Of a DNA stretch of 64,000 nucleotides, positions 49,639-58,332 are shown in pieces. The translations under genes were made by a program, and so were the position numbers. The stretch is taken from assembly GCF_014694455.1 (NCBI RefSeq), contig NZ_JAAUWT010000004.1, forward strand, positions 1 through 64,000, given 5' to 3'. Position 1 is the first letter of the stretch. Every line of letters starts with the position of its first letter. This DNA is from Vibrio sp. S9_S30. GTDB lineage: Bacteria > Pseudomonadota > Gammaproteobacteria > Enterobacterales > Vibrionaceae. Under the pieces are notes generated by a model that did no database searches, was not told the DNA's origin, and worked only from the letters and a program-made list of their open reading frames with translations.

Positions 49639-50379
49639 ATGGTGTTTTCTTTACTCCAGTTTGTAGTCACCACTTTACTTGCGATTGTCTGTGCAAGGGC
49701 GCTGAGTCTGAGTGGTGGTGATATTCCCGTATTGGCTTTAGTTATACCCGCATTGTGGATTCTGCCTCAAGGAGGCACGGCGGGACTGATTCTTTTAGGC
49801 TCATTGGCAGTGTATGGTTTTACATTGCCATTGCAACCCATCGCGATGTCTTTGAGTGTTTGGATCTTATTCCCGTTACTGATGGTGACCTTTTCAAGAC
49901 GCAGCAGTATATATATTCTCATTACAACGGCTGCGACCATCGTGGTTATGCATGTAGGCATTATGGTGACACAAGCCGAAGGAAAAATTCCTGGAGAGTG
50001 GGGGATCACCCTAATTCAAACTCTATCAGTAATGGTCACTTGGTTTGCGGCTCGACACTGGAAAAGTTCATCTCAGCATAGTTGGTGGGCACTGTCATTG
50101 ATATTAGCGCTATGGCTAGCTGGATGGACACATGCCGCGCTAATTGCTCTGTGTATTGTTGGTATTATTGCATCTGCTGAAACGTTGCCCAAATTATCAA
50201 CATTCAACTGGAATAAGTTGCTTTGCTGGACTTTGCCTACAGTCGGGTTTGCCACAATGGTCGCATCCGAAGCAGTAGACATCCCCAATCCGGTATTCGT
50301 CGTTTGGATATTCTTTTTAGGGACGGCATGGGCGACGGACTACGTGTTGAGATCGGAAGACGAGCATGTAGACTCATGA
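49639..50379 (+). CDS. Hypothetical multispanning membrane protein
   Basis: This is a 246-residue protein with about eight or nine hydrophobic segments and short loops. It has few charged residues and a short acidic C-terminus (RSEDEHVDS). No family motif was recognised. The ATG at 49639 is preceded by AAGGAGAGAG, a strong ribosome binding site. It is divergent from the ATL gene, and with the diguanylate cyclase downstream it is inserted between the ATL gene and ffs relative to the E. coli order. Confidence 0.75.
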   Translation: MVFSLLQFVVTTLLAIVCARALSLSGGDIPVLALVIPALWILPQGGTAGLILLGSLAVYGFTLPLQPIAMSLSVWILFPLLMVTFSRRSSIYILITTAATIVVMHVGIMVTQAEGKIPGEWGITLIQTLSVMVTWFAARHWKSSSQHSWWALSLILALWLAGWTHAALIALCIVGIIASAETLPKLSTFNWNKLLCWTLPTVGFATMVASEAVDIPNPVFVVWIFFLGTAWATDYVLRSEDEHVDS

Positions 50380-50544
50380 AACGCTTTATCCCCAGCTCAA
50401 ATTTGCTACATATGTTCACCAATGATTTTATTTTTGAATTAACCTCACATAAATTAAGTGAGGTTCTATGTTTATCTTAGTAGCGCTTTTCTTTGTTACA
50501 TTAATGTGAAAGATAGATGTGTTTTAAGGCATAGAGAGCGATAT

Positions 50545-52533
50545 GTGAAAAAATTGGCAATCCTGTTTAGTGTTTTTTTTGTGCTACAACTGACGGGAAT
50601 AAAACTGGTTTATGGGCAAAAATCTCAATATGTAGTTGCAACTGAAGCGGATGATGTTGTTACCCGTTTTTTATTTGATGCGATAGCGGAAGAGTTTTCT
50701 ATCGAGATTGTGTACAAAAACATGGCGGACTTTGACTCCGTTCTTGGCTCGGTTGCGCGTGGCGAGAGTGACTTTGCTGCAAATGTCACCCATACCGCAG
50801 ATAGAGAAGCTCTCTTTGAATTTTCAGCGCCAACCAACATTGAATATACCTACTTATTTAGCCCTTCAGGAATAAGCCTTAACGAAGCTGAAATAATCGG
50901 TGTACCAAAGAATACTATCTATACGGATCTTATTTCTCATAACTTCCCTAACATCAAGCTCATAGAATATAACGGTTATGAAGACGCCAAAAATCTTTTG
51001 CTATCAGGAGAAGTCAATGGGGTAGTTGATGCAATCAATCAGCTTAAAGCAATGCTGATGATCGGGCTGGATGCACAGTTACTCAACGACCAAATTTCCA
51101 TAAAACCTGTTTCTATCATTTCACCTAAAGGAAAGAACAGAGAAGAGCTCCAGCGCATAGTCGATTTTATACATTCTGAATCCATGCAAAAAAGGCTTCG
51201 TACTTATATAAGACAATACCAATTTGATATTCGCCGAGACGCCCTAAGACGAGATATGTTAGTACTGGGGTTGAAACCTCAACAAACATTCCGCGTGAAA
51301 CTAGAAAATGCTTATCCATATATAGAATATAACGAGAATGGGTTGGTGCGGGGAATCAGCGCCGATACGCTATTACAGGCATGCTACATTCTTACTTTCA
51401 CTTGTGAAGTGGTGAGTACAGAGAATGAAAGTTGGGAAAGTATGTACAGCGACCTAATCAACAAAAAAATTGATATTCTGGCTCCACTAACCATTTCAGA
51501 ACAACGCAAAAACATTGCCTATTTCAGTGTTCCACACTATTTTCCAGAAGCCATCATTGTAAAACGCCTCGGCTTTAAACCCGATGTTTATAGCCATGTA
51601 TCAGAACTGATTACTGAGCGTATTGGTGTGGTGCGGGATGACTTCTTTGATGAATTGCTAAGCCAACTATTACCTCAAAAAACCTTTATTCGGTACTTGA
51701 GTCAAGACGCACTTGTGAATGCTTTAGTCAACAATGAGATCGATTATATTGCTCTAGATAAGGCAACGCTTAATACCTTATTAAAAGAGCAGGAGCTTCT
51801 TCCTATTACGCAAGATTACAGCATCGAAAGTTTTCACCGTTCGGAAATAGCACTAGGTTTCCCGAAAACGACACAGGGAGAGGTTCTGGCGGCGTTGTTT
51901 TCGCGAGCCATTCGAATGTTAGACACCGCAAGCATTAATGATTTCTATGACAAGCAACCAGATTGGCGGAATACGTTGGAGAAGGAACAAGAACTCGCCA
52001 ATAAAACGAAACGCCTGTTCATGATCGCTATTGCCTTTATATTACTCGTTGCCTACCTACTGTATCGTCAAGCCAATACAGACAGCTTAACCAAGCTCGG
52101 AAACCGACGAGCACTCAACCTCAAATACAGCCGAGGTATCAAACCTTGGCAAACGGTGTTTTACCTAGATATTAACGATTTTAAGCAGATCAATGATCAG
52201 TATGGGCACGATGTAGGTGACAGAGTTATCCAAACTTATGCGTCTATTATTCGAAGAAACTGGAAGGGTAGCTGGTATCGAATTGGAGGGGATGAATTTA
52301 TTCTTATTTGCTCTAAGCCATTGCAAGATAAAGACGAAATCCTCAAAAACCTTAAGCTCTTTTCATTTTATCTCGATGAAAGAGACAGGGATTTATCGGT
52401 TTCTGTCTCCATAGGTGTATTTGAACCTCGCCAAAAAGAATACACATTGCGTGAGATCTTAATTCGAGCCGATGAAGCCATGTACCAGTCCAAACGAAAA
52501 GGGGAGCCGACCTTCGTCGACACCACCGCCTAA
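50545..52533 (+). CDS. Diguanylate cyclase with two periplasmic SBP_bac_3-type sensor domains
   Basis: This 662-residue membrane protein starts with GTG at 50545 and a signal sequence (VKKLAILFSVFFVLQLTGI). Two periplasmic solute-binding (family 3-like) domains follow at about 25-235 and 250-475 (VVATEADDVVTRFLFDAIAEEF; ISADTLLQACYILTFTCEVV). One transmembrane helix (about 490-510, LFMIAIAFILLVAYLLYRQ) leads to a GGDEF domain with IGGDEF (GGDEF at 581-585). The signature is intact, so c-di-GMP synthesis is expected. No RxxD inhibitory site is visible before it. The ligand, possibly an amino acid or peptide, is unknown. Confidence 0.88.
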   Translation: MKKLAILFSVFFVLQLTGIKLVYGQKSQYVVATEADDVVTRFLFDAIAEEFSIEIVYKNMADFDSVLGSVARGESDFAANVTHTADREALFEFSAPTNIEYTYLFSPSGISLNEAEIIGVPKNTIYTDLISHNFPNIKLIEYNGYEDAKNLLLSGEVNGVVDAINQLKAMLMIGLDAQLLNDQISIKPVSIISPKGKNREELQRIVDFIHSESMQKRLRTYIRQYQFDIRRDALRRDMLVLGLKPQQTFRVKLENAYPYIEYNENGLVRGISADTLLQACYILTFTCEVVSTENESWESMYSDLINKKIDILAPLTISEQRKNIAYFSVPHYFPEAIIVKRLGFKPDVYSHVSELITERIGVVRDDFFDELLSQLLPQKTFIRYLSQDALVNALVNNEIDYIALDKATLNTLLKEQELLPITQDYSIESFHRSEIALGFPKTTQGEVLAALFSRAIRMLDTASINDFYDKQPDWRNTLEKEQELANKTKRLFMIAIAFILLVAYLLYRQANTDSLTKLGNRRALNLKYSRGIKPWQTVFYLDINDFKQINDQYGHDVGDRVIQTYASIIRRNWKGSWYRIGGDEFILICSKPLQDKDEILKNLKLFSFYLDERDRDLSVSVSIGVFEPRQKEYTLREILIRADEAMYQSKRKGEPTFVDTTA

Positions 52534-52607
52534 CATACAGAAAATGCTCACTTTGTGTAATCTTTCATCGTTCAGGTCAAGAATGTGCTAATAATTAACA
52601 GAGAGGG

Positions 52608-52636
52608 TTGCAATCGGGTGGAGGATACTGAATAAT
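52608..52636 (+). promoter_or_regulatory. Candidate promoter of ffs
   Basis: TTGCAA (52608-52613) and AATAAT (52631-52636) are spaced by 17 bases. Initiation near 52643 would give a leader of about 40 nt before the mature 4.5S RNA. Confidence 0.5.
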
Positions 52637-52684
52637 CCATCCTGCTCTCGAGGATACGATACCCTTGGGCACTTACAGAATCTA

Positions 52685-52793
52685 TGGAGGCCCTGGTCCT
52701 CCCGCAACGATAGCTCGTGAACTCGGTCAGGTCCGGAAGGAAGCAGCCGCAGCGTGTGACTCGTGTGCCGGGATGTGGCTGGGGTCTCCGCCC
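52685..52793 (+). ncRNA. ffs: 4.5S signal recognition particle RNA
   Basis: The conserved apical loop GGTCAGGTCCGGAAGGAAGC followed by AGCC, and downstream GTGTGCCGGGATGTGGCTGG, are the SRP RNA core that binds Ffh. GGAGGCCCTGG at the 5' end pairs with CTGGGGTCTCC at the 3' end to close the long hairpin. CCTCCCGCAACG matches the E. coli 4.5S 5' half. The ends are estimated to within a few bases. Confidence 0.95.
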
Positions 52794-53306
52794 ATCTGGC
52801 GTTTGTACATTAGCCTCTATTCTCAAATCTTCAGTTTTTCAAACCATTTAATACTGTGCTTATCGGTGGATTAATGTTGCTGAAAATGTAGGTTCTAATC
52901 GTTTAAGATTTCAATTGAATTTGCCTTTATCCGAGTGTTCTCAACAATTCGGTAACGCTAACCGCTGCCTAATCTCATGCTCACTTTCCTCTGTAAAGTA
53001 TTAATTCTCAAACTTGGTAAGCCAGTTAATTGGGTATGCCTAAACCGACATGATACTGTGAAATAATAGGATTGGATCTGATTAGACATGAAATGTACGT
53101 CTAGATAAGTAGTGATTCTTTACTTAATAGTGAAATACTCTGATAACAAATTAATTAATAGTCTTTGATGTCGGCGTTGAGATCAATATTCGGTGTAATA
53201 CACTGGTCGGATTGGGGATTTAATTGTGATAATGAAGCAGCAGTGAAGAATGAGTAGGTGCATGGTTTATGTATTTTTATTATATATGCGTGTAATTGTA
53301 TATTAA
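52794..53306. other. Intergenic region after ffs, no gene recognised
   Basis: About 510 bp of AT-rich sequence without a convincing ORF, RNA or terminator. Confidence 0.4.
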
Positions 53307-54659
53307 ATGGAAATGACTATGATAAATGCAGTTCTAATGTCGGCGTTGGCAACTTCATTCTTACCGATTGGTCAGGTTGGAGATATCGCTCAGGCGGAGC
53401 CGATTCCTCAGCAGCTAAATGCCAGTGCTTTTGCCACGGGTTCAACTGAAGCCACTTATACCCCCGTGTGTCAAACCATTCAACTTAATACTTCTTATAA
53501 TGCCACATTGAATTCTGGTGGTGGTGTGTGTGTTCACTTTTCAGTTGCTGAGCCAATAAAAATTACCAGCATTATGAACCAACTGGATGACGCTACAGAC
53601 GCGTCACTTAAGCTCTATCACCACATTAATGGTCAGTTTAAGCTTGTGGGAACAGAATCCGTTGTGGCAGGACAAGGGATCGAAGTTCTACATAGCGTAA
53701 ACCAACCCGGCGAGTACTATTGGCAAATCACCGTGGCTAATGCAACCAACGATGCCATTTTATTTGGGTCCATTACAACGAAACACTTTGATGAGTATGA
53801 AGTCAACGATACGTTTGAAACATCAACCTCATTTTCTGAGGGTTGGCATAGCGTTACAGCGAACACGGACACGGAGATTGATGCCGACTACTACTTGTAT
53901 GAAGCCACCAGTACCGATGGCGTAAAACTATTCCTAGATGACCAACTGGCCCCTAATAGCTGGAAACTTGAAGTGCTGCGTGTGGATTCGCCAGCTTGGG
54001 TCGAATACCAAGGTGGGGTAGAGCATTTAATCTTAGGGCTTGCGAATCAAGAGCGCATGCTAGTCCGCGTGACGGCAAATGCTGCTGTTGCGGCAACGAC
54101 GGAGTCTTACGCACTGTCGGTGGGTGCACCTGAGGTGGTGTCTCCCAATTACAAATACGTACCAGGTGCTTTTTCGGGCAGTGTTAGTCTTCAAGGTCGG
54201 GTAAACCAAAATACATACTTTGATGCAGCAGCCCCTTATGACACGCTTAAGTCGTTTGTGATCATGCCTCGGTCTAATATTAGCAGTGCTCTAAATTGCC
54301 GCATCCGCCTGTATGATGCGACCAATAAGCAGATTGGACTGTATGGGTGTGAACGTTCACGACAAGTGAACTTCTCAGAAAGTAATGATTATAAGAAACC
54401 AATTCGCGCACATTTAGAAATGTACCATGCGGATTTTGCTAATCGTGGTACGGTTTATTACGACATTAGTTTGAATGCTTCATTTAATTATATTGCCGAC
54501 TTAGACGGTGATGGCATGTCTCAAACGTTTGAGAATACCCATGGTTTGAATGATTTATCCGCGCTTGATGCCGCGCTGGATTTAGATGGTGATGGTGCTA
54601 GCAACTTGCAAGAATACGAAGCGGGCACGGATCCAAAAAATCCGCTGAGTAAACCTTAA
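53307..54659 (+). CDS. Secreted protein with PPC-like domains and a C-terminal calcium-repeat pair
   Basis: This 450-residue protein has a signal-like start (MINAVLMSALATSFLPIGQVGDIAQA). Beta-rich domains follow that resemble bacterial pre-peptidase C-terminal (PPC) domains (around 50-150 and 155-255; DEYEVNDTFETSTSFSEGWHSVTANTDTEIDADYY). A third beta region follows, and a C-terminal pair of thrombospondin-3-like acidic repeats (DLDGDGMSQTFENTHGLND, LDLDGDGASNLQEYEAGTDP). No catalytic domain was seen, so it may be a binding or accessory protein. It shares the acidic repeats with the M4 protease but lacks a GlyGly-CTERM tail. Alternative ATGs at 53313 and 53319 are possible. Confidence 0.75.
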   Translation: MEMTMINAVLMSALATSFLPIGQVGDIAQAEPIPQQLNASAFATGSTEATYTPVCQTIQLNTSYNATLNSGGGVCVHFSVAEPIKITSIMNQLDDATDASLKLYHHINGQFKLVGTESVVAGQGIEVLHSVNQPGEYYWQITVANATNDAILFGSITTKHFDEYEVNDTFETSTSFSEGWHSVTANTDTEIDADYYLYEATSTDGVKLFLDDQLAPNSWKLEVLRVDSPAWVEYQGGVEHLILGLANQERMLVRVTANAAVAATTESYALSVGAPEVVSPNYKYVPGAFSGSVSLQGRVNQNTYFDAAAPYDTLKSFVIMPRSNISSALNCRIRLYDATNKQIGLYGCERSRQVNFSESNDYKKPIRAHLEMYHADFANRGTVYYDISLNASFNYIADLDGDGMSQTFENTHGLNDLSALDAALDLDGDGASNLQEYEAGTDPKNPLSKP

Positions 54660-54686
54660 TCCTAAGCTTTACATTGTGTTAGCACG

Positions 54687-54712
54687 AAGCCCTACCTTAA
54701 TGTAGGGCTTTT
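54687..54712. terminator. Terminator between convergent genes
   Basis: AAGCCCTAC / GTAGGGCTT is a 9-bp perfect stem with a 6-nt loop, followed by TTGC. It lies between the secreted protein gene (+) and the cyo-linked hypothetical gene (-). Confidence 0.8.
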
Positions 54713-54743
54713 GCTAGGAGTTGGGTAACGATGTGGTGTTCTG

Positions 54744-55265
54744 CTAGTTAGCTTTGGACCCTTTGTTTTCCACTAGCTGGCGAGTGGTGACTAAGCACAG
54801 TGTTGTAAATTGATCGGTGAGAAACGCTTGTTTCCCCTCAATACGTTTGCTGTTGAGGACCATGGTTTTGTCTGTGAGTTTACCTTGGAAGTCCCACTTG
54901 CTAAATGCTTCATGACGTGCGTCTGCACACGGTGTTTGTAATACATAGCTTTCGGTTACTGATGTATCACAGGTTCCGTTGGCATTTTTTATACCGTGGA
55001 ACGTAATGTGGCTGTCTCTATCGCGGTAGTGGGTAACTGCTAACGCATTGAACAAATGGATATCGCTGACCTTTTCTTTGTATGCGAGCATACGGTGGGG
55101 GTTCTTTTTTAAACTGGAGCGTGCAAGCTCTCGTAACTCTGTAGAACAGGGTATAGCTTGCTCAGTGGCAATGATGTCCATCGATGTCGTCACTGGCGCC
55201 TCTTCTGCAAGAGCAGTAGGAGAGAGCACAAGCAATCCAGAGTACAAAACGAATATGGGTTTCAT
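54744..55265 (-). CDS. Hypothetical exported protein downstream of the cyo/copper-chaperone genes
   Basis: This 173-residue protein has a signal peptide (MKPIFVLYSGLLVLSPTALA) and four cysteines (IPCSTEL, GTCDTS, TPCADA, TLCLVT) that could form two disulfides. No known domain was recognised. It is the last gene of the minus-strand cluster, 33 bp downstream of the PCuAC gene, so it may be co-transcribed with the oxidase operon. Confidence 0.7.
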   Translation of the reverse strand: MKPIFVLYSGLLVLSPTALAEEAPVTTSMDIIATEQAIPCSTELRELARSSLKKNPHRMLAYKEKVSDIHLFNALAVTHYRDRDSHITFHGIKNANGTCDTSVTESYVLQTPCADARHEAFSKWDFQGKLTDKTMVLNSKRIEGKQAFLTDQFTTLCLVTTRQLVENKGSKAN

Positions 55266-55298
55266 GTACGCTCCTTGATATCTAGGAAGTATTGTTAG

Positions 55299-55805
55299 TT
55301 ATTTTGCTTTGTTCGCCATAACAGGAAAGTCGAGAGTATATCGCTCTCCGTTATCACGTATTAATGTGACTTTTATGGTTTCACCAGCCTTAAAGCGCTG
55401 AGTTAATCCCATGAGCATTAGGTGGTGACCACTGGGTTCTAACTTGAATGTCTCGTTAGGTTTGACCTCAATCACGTCGGCTTTTCGCATCGCCATTCGG
55501 CTATCGCGTAAGAACATTCGGTGAAATTCAGTATGCTTCGCCGCTTCTGTTTCTACCTCTGTAAATCGAACGGTTTCAGTGCCTTTATTCGTGATATTCA
55601 GGTAACCAGAAGTCACTTTAATGCCGGGAATGGTCGCTTTGATGCGTGCGTAATCGACATGAATTTCGTCTGTTAAGCGCTGAACTTGGCGTGATGGAAG
55701 AGGGTCAGGCTGGTAGAAAGGCTTCTTGGTCTTCTCGTAGTAAGCGACGGAAAAAGCAAGCAAAAAGGTGATAAAGCCCACAATGCCAATTTTGGCGAGT
55801 TTCAT
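55299..55805 (-). CDS. PCu(A)C-type periplasmic copper chaperone
   Basis: This 168-residue protein has an N-terminal membrane anchor (KIGIVGFITFLLAFSVAYY) and a PCuAC domain with the copper motif H...M...HHLMLM (EFHRMFLRDSRMAMRK...EPSGHHLMLMGL). These chaperones deliver Cu(I) to cytochrome oxidases together with SCO. Its start overlaps the SCO gene stop by 4 bases, consistent with one operon. Confidence 0.88.
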   Translation of the reverse strand: MKLAKIGIVGFITFLLAFSVAYYEKTKKPFYQPDPLPSRQVQRLTDEIHVDYARIKATIPGIKVTSGYLNITNKGTETVRFTEVETEAAKHTEFHRMFLRDSRMAMRKADVIEVKPNETFKLEPSGHHLMLMGLTQRFKAGETIKVTLIRDNGERYTLDFPVMANKAK

Positions 55806-56434
55806 GAAGCATTTCCGGTAGTTGCGTTGTACTCTTCTAGGGCACGTTCAATACGAGCCGCTAGTTCAATAGGGGTGGTACTGTGGCTAAGAGAGTCAAC
55901 CAGCTGACCATCAGGATCAATGATATAGAATCGGGATGCGTGGTCCACCGTGTAAGCGAGTTCTGACGACGACATGTCAACCAAGTCAATGTACACACCG
56001 TATTGATCCGTAATGGTTTGGATCTCCTCTTTGGAGCCCGTTAACCCTAAAATTCGCTTATCAAAGTACTGTGCGAAGTCATTGAGTGATGTTAAGTCGT
56101 CACGCTCTGGATCAACGCTTACAAAGAACCCTTGGGTTTTATCGTATACATTTTCAGGCAAGTACTTGAACGACGCAGACATCACACCCATCGATGAAGG
56201 GCAGACTTCAGCACAATTTAGATAGCCAAAATATAAAACGACGACGTTATCTTTGTATGCGTCGAGTTCTACAGAACCATTGATGCTGTCTAAATCAAAT
56301 TTCCCACCTAAATCTTTGAACTGGCGAGGCTTCTCCCCTATAGGGAGCGTGGTATTGTCCACATAGAGTGCAAGAATACCTGCCAGAGCAAGGACACCCA
56401 ATGCTAAAACTATTTTCACTGGGTTTCGAGTCAT
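55802..56434 (-). CDS. SCO family copper chaperone/thioredoxin-like protein
   Basis: This 210-residue protein has an N-terminal anchor (KIVLALGVLALAGILALYV) and a thioredoxin fold. The SCO copper motif is LNCAEVCPSSM (CxxxC), and the distal histidine is in VDHASRFYIIDPDGQL. SCO proteins metallate or reduce CuA and CuB centres of oxidases. It overlaps cyoE by 1 base. Confidence 0.92.
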   Translation of the reverse strand: MTRNPVKIVLALGVLALAGILALYVDNTTLPIGEKPRQFKDLGGKFDLDSINGSVELDAYKDNVVVLYFGYLNCAEVCPSSMGVMSASFKYLPENVYDKTQGFFVSVDPERDDLTSLNDFAQYFDKRILGLTGSKEEIQTITDQYGVYIDLVDMSSSELAYTVDHASRFYIIDPDGQLVDSLSHSTTPIELAARIERALEEYNATTGNAS

Positions 56435-57348
56435 TAGATGAATTCCTTGAGTTGAAGTACGTTCAACGAAGCTTGTTGAGTTTCATGGATTTCTGGCGGA
56501 GAAAAGTCGATAGAAATCAAAATACAGAACACCATAATACACACGATGGAGAACAGCATTTGTTGCTTACCCCATTGCTCTGTCGGCATTTTTTGAAAGC
56601 TCACTTTCGCTAAGTACAACCAGTACATGCTGACCAGCCCCATGCCCAGCGCGTACCAACTACCGGCGTAACCTAAGTAAGTCAGCGCCAAAGAAGCGAT
56701 AGCAAATGCGATGATGTAACCCATGATGTGGGTACGTGCTTTATCTACGCCTTCTTTAATCGGCAATACAGGAATGGATGCCGCTTTGTAATCGTCAAAG
56801 CGATAAATCGCAATGGCGTAGGAGTGTGGGATCTGCCAGATGCAAAATGTAAGGAATACAATGGCGGCACCAAGATCCAGTTGGTTGGTTACCGCGCAAT
56901 ATCCGATGACCGGAGGGCAAGCACCTGATAAGCCACCAATGAGAGTTCCGTGTACAGAGTGTCGTTTGTAGTACAGGCTGTAAAAACCGACGTATACAAC
57001 GAACCCAAGAACACCGAACCAGAAAGCAACCATTGAGGTGAAGAAAAACAGAGTAGAAAATCCTGCAATACCCAGAATGGTAGCCCAAGCGAGTGCATTG
57101 GACACTGGGACGACTTTTTGTACTAGCTCACGTTGGCAAGTGCGTTTCATCTTGGCATCGATGTCTTTGTCGATGAAGTTATTGAATACGCAGCCTGAAG
57201 CAACGATGAACGTTGTACCTAAACACACGGCAAGAAAGAGGCTCCAATCAATCTGGCCCTGAGAGGCCAGAAAGAAACCACCAGCCGCGGCAACAAGGTT
57301 GCCGCGGATAATGCCAGGTTTAGTGAGTTGTAAATAGTTCGAAATCAT
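56434..57348 (-). CDS. cyoE: Protoheme IX farnesyltransferase
   Basis: This 304-residue UbiA-superfamily enzyme makes heme O for the bo3 oxidase. It has LTKPGIIRGNLVAAAGGFFLA and the polyprenyl-diphosphate motif NNFIDKDIDAKMKRT, with the second acidic motif near YRFDDYKAASIPVLP. Nine hydrophobic segments are visible. It is the fifth cyo gene. Confidence 0.95.
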   Translation of the reverse strand: MISNYLQLTKPGIIRGNLVAAAGGFFLASQGQIDWSLFLAVCLGTTFIVASGCVFNNFIDKDIDAKMKRTCQRELVQKVVPVSNALAWATILGIAGFSTLFFFTSMVAFWFGVLGFVVYVGFYSLYYKRHSVHGTLIGGLSGACPPVIGYCAVTNQLDLGAAIVFLTFCIWQIPHSYAIAIYRFDDYKAASIPVLPIKEGVDKARTHIMGYIIAFAIASLALTYLGYAGSWYALGMGLVSMYWLYLAKVSFQKMPTEQWGKQQMLFSIVCIMVFCILISIDFSPPEIHETQQASLNVLQLKEFI

Positions 57349-57360
57349 TAGGTATTCCGA

Positions 57361-57699
57361 TTAGTGGCCCATCAGCATGTTGTGGTTCAGGTGTTCCATA
57401 ATCCAAAGCGAACCAATGAGTATGATGGCCACTAAGACGACAACGAATACTGCCGAGGTCGTGTTCCACATCTGCTCGGAAGAGGTATTCATATGCAAGA
57501 AGAACACCAATTGAACCAAAATTTGCGCAACAGCACAGACTAAGATAACGCCGATTTTCAGCTGTGGAGAGCCGATATCCATCATTACCATAGCGAATGG
57601 GATCACTGTGAGTAAGATGGAATAAATAAGACCCATTACATATTCTTTAACGCTGCCATGCGCTTGACCGCCATGACCATGTTCTGCAGTCTGTGCCAT
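57361..57699 (-). CDS. cyoD: Cytochrome o ubiquinol oxidase subunit IV
   Basis: This 112-residue protein has three transmembrane segments, the CyoD-typical KEYVMGLIYSILLTVIPFAMVM and FFLHMNTSSEQMWN. It is an accessory subunit assisting assembly of the bo3 oxidase. It overlaps cyoC by 1 base. Confidence 0.93.
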   Translation of the reverse strand: MAQTAEHGHGGQAHGSVKEYVMGLIYSILLTVIPFAMVMMDIGSPQLKIGVILVCAVAQILVQLVFFLHMNTSSEQMWNTTSAVFVVVLVAIILIGSLWIMEHLNHNMLMGH

Positions 57700-58316
57700 T
57701 ACATCACTCCCATTAGATAAACCACACTAAACACGCAAATCCAGATAACATCTAGGAAGTGCCAGAACAAGCTTAAGCAAGACAGACGTGCTTCGTTGTC
57801 TTCAGTAAAGCCATCTCGTTTAAAGTGGAAATACAAAACGATCATCCAAATCAAACCAGCGAAAACGTGTAAACCGTGTGTTGCGACAAGTGCGTAGAAA
57901 GACGACCAGTACGCACTGCTGTCAAACGTTGCACCTGCTTCGCTGAAATGATGGAACTCATACAGTTCCATAATCAAGAAGCCCAAGCCCAGTGCAAAGG
58001 TTGTCCAAAGCCAGAACCACATGCCTTTCGCATCGCGCTCTTTCGCTTTCAGCATCCCCATGCCGAAGGTGAAACTACTGAGCAGTAGCAAGGCAGTACC
58101 GCCTGCTACAAACCACAGGTTAAAGAGTTCACTTGGTTCTACAATGCCCGCAAAGCTATTTGAGAAAACAGCAAAGGTGGCAAACAACGTACCGAACAGT
58201 AAACAGTCGCTTAGGATATAAATCCAAAAGCCAAAGATGGTGTCGCCAGCGTAATCATGGTGGTCATGATCATCGTGACCACCATTGTCCAGCACTGATT
58301 TATCATGTGCAGTCAT
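57699..58316 (-). CDS. cyoC: Cytochrome o ubiquinol oxidase subunit III
   Basis: This 205-residue protein has five transmembrane segments with the COX3-like sequence DCLLFGTLFATFAVF, THGLHVFAGLIWMIVLY, and the C-terminal LFWHFLDVIWICVFSVVYLMGVM. A histidine/aspartate-rich N-terminus (GGHDDHDHHDYAG) precedes the first helix. Confidence 0.95.
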   Translation of the reverse strand: MTAHDKSVLDNGGHDDHDHHDYAGDTIFGFWIYILSDCLLFGTLFATFAVFSNSFAGIVEPSELFNLWFVAGGTALLLLSSFTFGMGMLKAKERDAKGMWFWLWTTFALGLGFLIMELYEFHHFSEAGATFDSSAYWSSFYALVATHGLHVFAGLIWMIVLYFHFKRDGFTEDNEARLSCLSLFWHFLDVIWICVFSVVYLMGVM

Positions 58317-58332
58317 ATTATCTCCTAAATCC

